64,000 nt of DNA, taken from Cytophagales bacterium WSM2-2 (GTDB taxonomy: Bacteria; Bacteroidota; Bacteroidia; Cytophagales; Cyclobacteriaceae). Positions 7,757 through 14,259 of the stretch are shown here, piece after piece; position 1 is the stretch's first letter; the number at the start of each line of letters is the position of its first letter. The notes beneath the pieces were generated by a model. That model was not told the origin of the DNA. It ran no database searches and saw nothing but the letters and a program-made list of their open reading frames with translations. The stretch spans positions 744,001-808,000 of the forward strand of contig BNHL01000001.1 of assembly GCA_015472025.1 (NCBI GenBank), given 5' to 3'. The position numbers were made by a program, and so were the translations under genes.

Positions 7757-8175
7757 CCTTCGATTTAAAAATTAACCGCAGAGGCGCAGAGGGCGCAAAG
7801 GATAGCCTTCGGTTTAGGAAGTATTAGTCTTGGTTAATGAAGAAAGCATAAAGCGTGAATGCACAAAGCCTTCGATTTAAAAAATTAACCGCAGAGGCGC
7901 AGAGGGCGCAAAGGATAGCCTTCGGTTTAGGAAGTATTAGTCTTGGTTAATGAAGGAAGTATAAGGCGTGAATGCACAAAGCCTTCGATTTAATTTTTTC
8001 ACGCAAAGGCGCAAAGGGCGCAAAGTAATGCAGTCGCGACTTAGTGTTTAATTCATTAATCGCTATTCTTTGTGTACAACTGCAGACAACCTAAATCGAA
8101 GGCTATCCTTTTGCGGCTTTGCGCCTTTGCGTGAAAAAGAATTATCCGAGGCTTTGCGTGAAAATTAATTTACTC
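7757..8175. repeat. Composite repeat block: two 112-bp direct repeats closed by an inverted end
   Basis: Units start at 7757, 7869 and 7982. The first two are nearly identical over 112 bp (ccttcgatttaaaaattaac, cgcagaggcgcagagggcgc, aaaggatagccttcggttta...). The third keeps only the first bases, then switches to ttcacgcaaaggcgcaaagg, the same motif as inside the 5.6-6.3 kb array. Near 8090-8150 the sequence aaatcgaaggctatcctttt followed by gcggctttgcgcctttgcgt is the reverse complement of the opening phrase, so the whole block can fold back on itself. No gene fits inside. Confidence 0.92.
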
Positions 8176-8235
8176 TGATTGTAACCTGTGGGGGGCTGGC
8201 CGGTAGATGCATACACAAATCAATTCTTAATTTTT

Positions 8236-8664
8236 ATGAAATCAATGAAAATCCTGTTTACGCTGTCTATCCTATGTACTTGTGTTGCTACAAGGGCTTT
8301 GGCTCAAGACGAAGAGTTTGAAAGCAAAGAGAACCATGAGAAGGAAAGGCGAGAAAGCCGGGAAGCAAGAGAAAAAGGGATACTTGAACGCAAAGAAGGG
8401 ATTGAAGCAAGGAAACAAGGAATAATTTATCGTATAGAAGGAATTGAAGCAAGGGTGCAAGGAAGGATGGATCGCATTGAAGGAATTGAAGCAAGGAAAC
8501 AGGGAATTGTAGATCGTATGGAAGGAATTGAATCAAGGAGGCAGGGAATTATTGCTCGCATGGAGGGAATTGAAGCAAGGAAGCAAGGGATAATTGATCG
8601 TAAGGAAGCGATAGAGGAGTGGAAAAAAGCACGGGAAGAGAGAGGAAGAAAGATTGAAGAGTAA
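8236..8664 (+). CDS. Secreted coiled-coil protein built of a 14-residue repeat
   Basis: I place the start at ATG 8236, giving 142 residues; an upstream GTG at 8188 would add 16 residues that spoil the signal peptide. The signal peptide (MKSMKILFTLSILCTCVATR...ALA) is followed by a highly charged body. From about residue 50 it repeats the 14-residue unit RIEGIEARKQGIID six times (variants EGIEARVQGRMD, EGIESRRQGIIA, and the last EAIEEWKKAREE). Hydrophobics recur at coiled-coil spacing. The DNA repeats every 42 bp. A secreted or periplasmic rod or coiled coil is predicted; function unknown. The gene is embedded between two blocks of intergenic repeats. Confidence 0.78.
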   Translation: MKSMKILFTLSILCTCVATRALAQDEEFESKENHEKERRESREAREKGILERKEGIEARKQGIIYRIEGIEARVQGRMDRIEGIEARKQGIVDRMEGIESRRQGIIARMEGIEARKQGIIDRKEAIEEWKKAREERGRKIEE

Positions 8665-8736
8665 TGATTATGTTGAGAAGCAATTTGCTTGTCAACATGA
8701 CTGGAGTTTCTTCATTCGTGCATGTTCTCCTTTAAA

Positions 8737-8920
8737 AAGGTTAACCGCAGAGTGCAAAAGGATAGCCTGCGATTTAAAGTGGCACGCAAAGGCGCCAAGC
8801 CGCAAAGAATCTTGATTTTTAGTATGATTAATGAGGAACACAAAAGCCCACGACTGCATTAATTACTTTGCGATTTGGCGTCTTTGCGTGAAATTAATTT
8901 GCCTTTCGCGTGAAAAAAGA
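8737..8920. repeat. Composite CGCAGAG / ACGCAAAG inverted repeat
   Basis: It opens with ttaaccgcagagtgcaaaag gatagcctgcgattt (8741 on), continues with cacgcaaaggcgccaagccg, and ends with the reverse-complement partners tttgcgatttggcgtctttg cgtg and cgcgtgaaaa (8868-8917). The vocabulary is the same as in the 5.6 and 7.8 kb blocks. It lies between the converging ends of the coiled-coil gene and the cyclophilin gene and may act as a terminator for both. Confidence 0.85.
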
Positions 8921-8921
8921 A

Positions 8922-9650
8922 TTACTTCTTGATCTCATTCAACAAGAACATCTTCATTTGCACATCGCTCTCTGGGCGGTCGGATTTGTTTGTTTTTACA
9001 GCAGCGATTTTATCGAGTACGTCAAAGCCGGTTTCTAGTTCTCCATAGACGGTATAGCCTCCATCCAAATGAGGTGTGCCTCCCAGGGTCGTGTATATTT
9101 TCTTTTGTTCGTCATTTAATACGAGGTTACGTCTCACGATAGTGCTATCGAGTTGCGTGGGTCTCCACACTTTGCGCTGCACTATATAAAACTGACAGTT
9201 GCTGCTGGCTTTTTCCGGGTTGTTGTCGCGGGCGGCAGCTAGCACTCCGCGTTTGTGATAGATGCTTTGCTCTGTCCGGAACTCGGCTGCAATTCTTTCG
9301 CCGGGAGCTGACCCTTCGCCGAGTCCTTCCCCAGCCTTTGCTCCTTTGCTTTTGGGATCGCCTCCCTGGATCATGAAATTGTTGATGACGCGGTGAAACA
9401 ACAACTCATCATAGAAGCCTGCTTTTACTTTCGCCACGAAATTATCACGGTGAAGAGGTGTCTCGTTGTAGAGCTTCACGACCATGTCGCCAAGGGAGGT
9501 GACAATTAATACATGATAGCGGCCATCGTTGGTATTGATCTCTTTGGAGTATTTTTTAATAGAGGCGGTTTCTTCTTTGGTGAATTTTCGAAAGGTCTTT
9601 GGGGATGCACAGGCAGTGAAGAGGAGAAGGAGGAGAAGGAGACGTTTCAT
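8922..9650 (-). CDS. Cyclophilin-type peptidyl-prolyl isomerase, lipoprotein
   Basis: The 242-residue protein has a short lipoprotein signal (MKRLLLLLLLFTACASPK, lipidated Cys14), placing the enzyme in the periplasm or on the outer membrane. The cyclophilin domain runs from about residue 50 to 238: VTSLGDMVVKLYNETPLH, FHRVINNFMIQGGDP (catalytic Arg in FHRV), SSNCQFYIV and the closing YTVYGELETGFDVLDKI. It accelerates proline isomerisation in exported proteins. An insert between the QFYIV strand and the last part (about 160-200) is longer than in single-domain cyclophilins and is usual in Bacteroidota. The 5' leader holds a 17-mer shared with the channel gene at 10401. A second, cytoplasmic cyclophilin is at 50658. 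Confidence 0.92.
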   Translation of the reverse strand: MKRLLLLLLLFTACASPKTFRKFTKEETASIKKYSKEINTNDGRYHVLIVTSLGDMVVKLYNETPLHRDNFVAKVKAGFYDELLFHRVINNFMIQGGDPKSKGAKAGEGLGEGSAPGERIAAEFRTEQSIYHKRGVLAAARDNNPEKASSNCQFYIVQRKVWRPTQLDSTIVRRNLVLNDEQKKIYTTLGGTPHLDGGYTVYGELETGFDVLDKIAAVKTNKSDRPESDVQMKMFLLNEIKK

Positions 9651-9666
9651 GGTGTCGTTATGGTTA

Positions 9667-9683
9667 TAGTTGTTCGTTGATCG
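9667..9683 (-). promoter_or_regulatory. Shared 17-mer leader motif ahead of the cyclophilin start
   Basis: On the minus strand the sequence is CGATCAACGAACAACTA, ending 16 nt before the ATG at 9650. The identical 17-mer occurs on the plus strand at 10370-10386, 14 nt before the ATG of the channel gene. Exact sharing at the same distance from two starts could mean a common regulatory leader or a dispersed repeat. Confidence 0.5.
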
Positions 9684-9719
9684 TTGTTAGTTGGTGGTGA
9701 GTGAAGAGAAGTTTCGAGT

Positions 9720-9790
9720 TTTGAGCTTCGAGTTTCGAGAATCTAGTGTCAAGTATCCAGTTTCAAGTTTCAAGTATCCAGTATCGAAGT
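9720..9790. repeat. Short-phrase repeats (TTCGAG and TCAAGTATCCAGTATC families)
   Basis: Degenerate copies of ttcgagttttgagcttcgag are followed by tcaagtatccag at 9749 and tcaagtatccagtatc at 9770-9785. The same 16-mer recurs at 13289-13304, directly before the start codon at 13308, where it is again accompanied by degenerate copies. It is low-complexity-like dispersed DNA of unknown role. Confidence 0.75.
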
Positions 9791-9900
9791 ACAAATTTAA
9801 TAAATGTTCACTCTTGAATAAGTCAGTGACGAACGATTGCAGGTGCTTCTTCTTATAACCTGTTGTAAAATGTTTGCTAGCTTTACCCAAAGACAACATA

Positions 9901-10225
9901 CGACCCCTCCGGGGTCGAAATTGATTCCCATCTATTATCTTTCTATAAACATTCAATCCCGCCGGGATTGTTTTGCTTCGCCAAATCTTGTCTACAAGAC
10001 CTGGGTCATCTGTGTATAGATATGGCCATGGAAAATTATTCGATCCTGAAGAGATCGCATGTTTCTTCGGGGTGGATGGTTTTGTGACTTCTCTTCTATA
10101 ACATACAATCCCTTCGGGATTGTAAATTTGCTACTTCAAGATCTCTCACGTGTACTAGACCCTGGAAGGGTCAAATGTTTATATAGAAACGAATAATGAA
10201 ATCAATTTCGACCCCGGAGGGGTCG
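9901..10225. repeat. Array of six GC-rich palindromes (REP-like)
   Basis: Palindromes with 5-7 bp stems and 3-7 nt loops: cgacccctccggggtcg 9901-9917; caatcccgccgggattg 9954-9970; an imperfect cgatcctgaagagatcg 10041-10057; caatcccttcgggattg 10106-10122; gaccctggaagggtc 10158-10172; cgaccccggaggggtcg 10209-10225. Between them lie AT-rich spacers of about 35-70 bp, some with the shared phrase tctataaacatt / tctataacata. No open frame of note crosses the array. It resembles REP-type extragenic palindromes; no RAYT transposase gene is present in the window. Confidence 0.88.
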
Positions 10226-10369
10226 CATGTTTCTGACCGAAATACGTTCCTGATTGTTTCTTTAGTTAACCGACTATGATCATGTGATCAACAATCTTTT
10301 CTCCTCTTTTTTATTTATTATTGAAACTTGTGAGAATCCCTTAGTCCCGATGAAATGTCGGGGTTGGGA

Positions 10370-10386
10370 CGATCAACGAACAACTA
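10370..10386 (+). promoter_or_regulatory. Shared 17-mer leader motif ahead of the channel gene
   Basis: CGATCAACGAACAACTA, 14 nt before ATG 10401, identical to the minus-strand site at 9667-9683. A related phrase (gcgaactaacaac, about 11634-11646) precedes the ATG at 11652. Confidence 0.5.
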
Positions 10387-10400
10387 ACAACTATATCTAC

Positions 10401-11351
10401 ATGAAGTACATTTTATTCCTCGTGGCGTCAATCCTCTGCCTCCCCTCCTATGCACAGATCGATGCAAACATTGGTATCTATATCAAGAACCTGACGGTGG
10501 ACCAAAAGAACGAGGAGTTCTATGCGGACTTGTACTGGTGGCTGAAGTTGCCGGCATCTTTGAGCGATGAGCAGGCGAAGGAGTACGCGAAGATCGAATT
10601 TGTGAACGCCAGTGAGATGAACAGTGAAGAGGTGGAAATAAAAAAGACTAAAGACGTGATCTACATCACGGGCTTCTGCAAAGGAAAATTCAAGTTCGTG
10701 CCGGACTACCACCAATACCCGGTGGATATTCAAAAACTGCCTGTTATTATAGAGAGTGTGAACCAGCCCGAGACGTATGTGAAGCTGGTGCCGGATAGTG
10801 TCGAATCGGGCAAACGGACGAAGCACGTGGGCCTGGATGAGGAGATCGAAGTGCCGAGCTACAAGATCGTATCGGCAGGATACCAGAAGGAAATAAAGAT
10901 GTACAACAGCAACTTCGGCGACCCGGAGTTCTCCAGCGACATGAAATACTCGCGCATCATCTACCAGATCAACATCAAACGCGATTCACAGTCGTTCATC
11001 CTGAAAATACTCATCCCCAACTTACTGCTGCTGGTGATCTCGTACCTGGTGTTCTTCATCCCCTCGAGTCAGCTGGAGGTGGCGGTGGGATGTACGGTGA
11101 CTTCTTTGTTGGCAAGCATCGCCCTGCAACTGACAATCAACAGCAACCTACCGGACATCGGCTACCTCACCAACGCTGACAAACTGTTTCACCTGTTCTA
11201 CTTCCTGATCACAATCGCCTTGGTGCAAACGGTAATCACCTTTAACCTCGACAAGAACGGAAAGAAGCAAATGGCGGAGAGACTTGAGGTGGTGGGGAGA
11301 GTGGTGTATCCACTGACGTTTCTGGTGGGGATATTGTTGGTACTCTACTGA
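10401..11351 (+). CDS. Pentameric ligand-gated ion channel homologue (pLGIC)
   Basis: I start at ATG 10401 because it opens a clear signal peptide (MKYILFLVASILCLPSYA); the frame is open further upstream but without protein character. The 316-residue product has a beta-rich extracellular domain (20-198) with the pLGIC signature YPVDIQKLPVIIES (106-119), the prokaryotic counterpart of the Cys-loop. The pore domain follows: M1 about 198-220 with conserved P206 in ILIPNLLLL, M2 about 225-248 (EVAVGCTVTSLLASIALQL), M3 about 260-281, and M4 298-316 at the extreme C-terminus. There is no intracellular insert between M3 and M4, as in GLIC and ELIC. A cation or anion channel gated by proton or a small ligand in the inner membrane is expected; selectivity cannot be told. 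Confidence 0.85.
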   Translation: MKYILFLVASILCLPSYAQIDANIGIYIKNLTVDQKNEEFYADLYWWLKLPASLSDEQAKEYAKIEFVNASEMNSEEVEIKKTKDVIYITGFCKGKFKFVPDYHQYPVDIQKLPVIIESVNQPETYVKLVPDSVESGKRTKHVGLDEEIEVPSYKIVSAGYQKEIKMYNSNFGDPEFSSDMKYSRIIYQINIKRDSQSFILKILIPNLLLLVISYLVFFIPSSQLEVAVGCTVTSLLASIALQLTINSNLPDIGYLTNADKLFHLFYFLITIALVQTVITFNLDKNGKKQMAERLEVVGRVVYPLTFLVGILLVLY

Positions 11352-11651
11352 TTGTAGAGGGTTAAAATTATTTTGCTTAAAACTGCTCAATGATAAGTAG
11401 CGAAATGGTACTGTTTATCTTTGTTCTTTTTTGTCTTGATACAAAAAAGAACGAAAAAAGATCAAAGCAAAAAAATGCTTCCCCGCGCATTCCATCACAC
11501 CACCCCGCTTTTTTGCCGGGCCAGCGCTCTTAGAGCACCTAAAAAGAGATCCGTTTCACGGAAGAACTAGAGCTGTTAGCAGGAGAATTAAAGCCATGAA
11601 GAAAATTTAATTGAAAGTTGACGTTCAAAATTGCGAACTAACAACCCAATC
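11352..11651. repeat. Gap with a long T-rich/A-rich hairpin element
   Basis: Holds a perfect 12-bp stem, gttcttttttgt 11423-11434 with acaaaaaagaac 11441-11452 around a 6-nt loop, flanked by further A/T complementarity (tatcttt ... aaagatc). Downstream come a GC-rich patch (ccgcttttttgccgggccag, about 11508-11527) and a second inverted piece gctcttagagc at 11528-11538. The arrangement looks like a dispersed intergenic element. It may also terminate the channel gene, whose stop is 70 bp upstream. No gene seen. Confidence 0.7.
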
Positions 11652-13130
11652 ATGCGACTGCAGCTTATTCTTTGTCTATTGTTTCTTTTCAGTGTGGCTT
11701 CTGCACAGCCCAAACGCACCGTAGTTTGTGGTCAGGTGCGCAATGCGGATGTCAATGAGAAAACGATCGGGCTTGCGTTGAACCGGGTGGGGTTTGGTCA
11801 GGAGGCGTTGGAGATGCCTATCGGTAAGGATGGGAATTTTCATTTCACATTCGAAGCTTATGAGGCGCTGGACTTGTGGGTGTCGTACAAAACGAATTTT
11901 CTCGTGGTCGCCTACCCCGGTGACAGCATCCACATTGTGTTTGATGGCACTACCGACAGCAGAACAGAAATCCTGAAGGGGATTTCAATCTCCGGTAGTC
12001 GCACTGAACTGAACCGACAGGTATCCTCTTTTCAAGCTGCGTACTTTCAGTGGGAGTCGACAAGGGATGAATCAAAAGTGGAGAAAGCAATAAAGGAACG
12101 GAACACGGATCAATTCAAACTGTTTGCCGACAGCATCCGGAAGTCTGCCGACAAGTTTTACAAAAGCTGGGTGAAGAAATACAAACCAGGCAACGAAGCA
12201 AAATTGTGGGCTAAAGCTTTTCTCGACAACGACTATTTTACAGAACTTACTTTCTACCCGGACTCACACCGGAAAGCACTTGTGTTAAAGAAGTCGGAAT
12301 GGGACGTACCACTCTCGTATTATAACTATTTCAAGACTTATGAGTCGCAACAGGCGGCATTGATAAGCGCCTACGCCACTTCTGGAATCTCCAACAAATA
12401 TTTATATCGCTACGCAGGACTACAAGTGAAGGAGAAGTTGAAGCAGTTGACGATCACCAAGAGTGTAGCGATCGTGACGGACTCATTATATATCTCCACC
12501 ATCAATGCTTTAACAACCAACTCCTTGTTAAAGCAAATCCTGTTGACTCAATACTTCAGCGACCTGCTGGAAGAGTCGGACACGGAGTCTTTTGAGCGCT
12601 ACTCGCGCACTATCGACTCGGGCATCACGTTGCCATTCCTACGCGAGCCGCTCCTGAAGAAATTCAATAAGTTAAAAGCTACGTTACTGGCGTCTGGTGC
12701 GCTGGATAAGAAGCAGGTGGGACCCCACGCGCTGGTGTCTAAAATAAGCTCAGTGCAAGAACTCGTGAGCAAACACCAGGGGAAGCCACTCTATATAGAT
12801 GTGTGGGCAACCTGGTGTGGTCCGTGCCTGGAAGAGTTCCCTTATTCAAAAATGTTGCGCGAAGAACTCAAAGACGTCACGTTTGTTTACATCTGCATCG
12901 ACTCGGAATACAACCGGTTTCAAAATACTGCCGCTAAATTCGGCCTTGAGGGCGATCTCTACTTCCTCGACAACAATGAAAGCAAACAACTGCGACAGGA
13001 GTTCGGGATCAATGGCATTCCGCATTACATCCTGGTGAACCCCAAAGGGGAAATTGTTTTTGAAGGATTTAAGCTGAGGCCGAGTGAGGAAGGGACGGCC
13101 GTGGAGATCAGAAGGTTGTTGGGGAGATGA
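11652..13130 (+). CDS. TlpA-like thioredoxin-fold protein with N-terminal DUF4369-type domain
   Basis: Started at ATG 11652, which opens the signal peptide MRLQLILCLLFLFSVASAQ; the frame also has a TTG at 11631. The 492-residue protein has a beta-rich N-terminal domain (about 25-110: GQVRNADVNEKTIGLAL, YPGDSIHIVFDG), a long helical middle (about 120-370), and a C-terminal thioredoxin domain with the redox motif WCGPC in IDVWATWCGPCLEEFP, then VTFVYICIDSE and the cis-proline loop GINGIPHYILV. Bacteroidota TlpA-like proteins reduce or exchange disulfides in exported proteins. Being exported, it is expected in the periplasm. It lies 300 bp after the channel gene; co-transcription is doubtful because a hairpin lies between. 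Confidence 0.88.
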   Translation: MRLQLILCLLFLFSVASAQPKRTVVCGQVRNADVNEKTIGLALNRVGFGQEALEMPIGKDGNFHFTFEAYEALDLWVSYKTNFLVVAYPGDSIHIVFDGTTDSRTEILKGISISGSRTELNRQVSSFQAAYFQWESTRDESKVEKAIKERNTDQFKLFADSIRKSADKFYKSWVKKYKPGNEAKLWAKAFLDNDYFTELTFYPDSHRKALVLKKSEWDVPLSYYNYFKTYESQQAALISAYATSGISNKYLYRYAGLQVKEKLKQLTITKSVAIVTDSLYISTINALTTNSLLKQILLTQYFSDLLEESDTESFERYSRTIDSGITLPFLREPLLKKFNKLKATLLASGALDKKQVGPHALVSKISSVQELVSKHQGKPLYIDVWATWCGPCLEEFPYSKMLREELKDVTFVYICIDSEYNRFQNTAAKFGLEGDLYFLDNNESKQLRQEFGINGIPHYILVNPKGEIVFEGFKLRPSEEGTAVEIRRLLGR

Positions 13131-13307
13131 GGTTGTTGGTTGTTCGTTGTTGGTTGTTGGTATCGGAACACGCAAGAAGTTTAAGTTTTAAGCCAGTATT
13201 GATTCTGTTGAGGTCAGTCAAAGGCTTTTAAGTATCATTGTGAACTCAAATCGCAAGGGGCAAGCTATCCAGTATCAAGAATCCAGCATCAAGTATCCAG
13301 TATCAAA
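13131..13307. repeat. Gap with GTTGTTGGTTGTTCGTTG and TCAAGTATCCAG repeats
   Basis: Directly after the TlpA-like stop comes a run of GTTGTT/GGTTGTTCG phrases (13131-13162), related in reverse to the leader 17-mer at 9667 and 10370. Further on are ctatccagtatcaagaatcc and tcaagtatccagtatc (13289-13304), the latter ending three bases before ATG 13308. No gene. Confidence 0.65.
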
Positions 13308-13946
13308 ATGTTTAACCTGTTTAAGAAAAAAGAGCAAAAGTCCAAGGTGCAATACAAAAACATAGTATGGCACGAGGTGGGTGACGGCAACCCGTTTAAC
13401 AAGCGTGTGCTGGACGTAAGGGAGTATACACTCAATCATACTTTTACTACACGCAGCAAGGCGGTGGCCGAAAAGTATAACGCATCAAGACAATCGGACG
13501 GCAAAGAGTATGTGGGGCATGTGTTTAAGAATGCTACGTTCATTGAAACAGCTCTCAAGTATCCACCAATAGATCGAACCCTGACGGACATGATCTTCCG
13601 GTCGCAATCGTTCGATGAGAAGTGGGACATCTACATTTATGACAACTGTTTTTACTTTGTCAGAAGCTGGACGGGTGATCTTATCTATAAAGCCTACGCC
13701 ACCAGTGACGCCAACAATGTCACTATTCATAAAATAGAAATGGAAGGCGAAGACAAAGATGCAGTGGCCGTGAGCACTGTTCACTTCCTGGTAACCACGC
13801 AAATACTGAAAGGGATCATACCGCACCAGGTGCCCTCTTATCTAAAAACAGAAATAGAGATAGCGGAGTATTCAGGCAGTGCATTCGGGAACAAATGCTG
13901 GTATGCCACCTATGAGGAGATTTTGGATACGAAGATCAAGGGTTAG
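13308..13946 (+). CDS. Hypothetical cytoplasmic protein
   Basis: This 212-residue protein has no signal peptide or membrane segment. It starts with a basic tail (MFNLFKKKEQKSKVQYK) and continues as an alpha/beta domain with recognisable strands (WDIYIYDNCFYFVRSWTGDL, then VSTVHFLVTTQILKG). I do not recognise the family. The YFVRSWTGDLIYKA phrase is of a kind seen in small bacterial SUKH/immunity-like or DUF proteins, but I would not assign one. The start ATG is immediately preceded by a repeat. The gene stands alone, followed by a 313-bp gap. Confidence 0.65.
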   Translation: MFNLFKKKEQKSKVQYKNIVWHEVGDGNPFNKRVLDVREYTLNHTFTTRSKAVAEKYNASRQSDGKEYVGHVFKNATFIETALKYPPIDRTLTDMIFRSQSFDEKWDIYIYDNCFYFVRSWTGDLIYKAYATSDANNVTIHKIEMEGEDKDAVAVSTVHFLVTTQILKGIIPHQVPSYLKTEIEIAEYSGSAFGNKCWYATYEEILDTKIKG

Positions 13947-14259
13947 TTTGCTCGGATAAGGTGAGTAATTGGCTATTAACTTAAGAGCGGTCACTGTGAT
14001 CGATCCTTTCTTAGTGAAATATTGATGATTTTGAAAGAGGCATTTTCATTGATAGTGGCGAAGAGCGGTATCAAGAATTTATTCGGGAAAAATACCCTTC
14101 CAGATACGGGAAAAAACCCGTTGACTTAGTCGGTTACTATCACCACTTTTCGGTTCCTCGGTCTATGGGGTGCCTGGTAATGACCAGTTGTTGGCTCTCT
14201 TCTAACGACTTAACCTAAGCTTGTTCAAACCTATTTTCCGACTTATTATAATATAACCT
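13947..14259. other. 313-bp gap without a recognised element
   Basis: No gene, tRNA or convincing promoter. There is a small near-palindromic stretch, cgggaaaaatacccttccag followed by atacgggaaaaaacccg (14082-14118), which can form weak hairpins. An AT-rich tattataatata tract lies just before ATG 14260. Confidence 0.3.

Noticed and set aside
8188-8235. GTG start for the coiled-coil protein
   Set aside because: It would place 16 polar residues before a good signal peptide; ATG 8236 is preferred.
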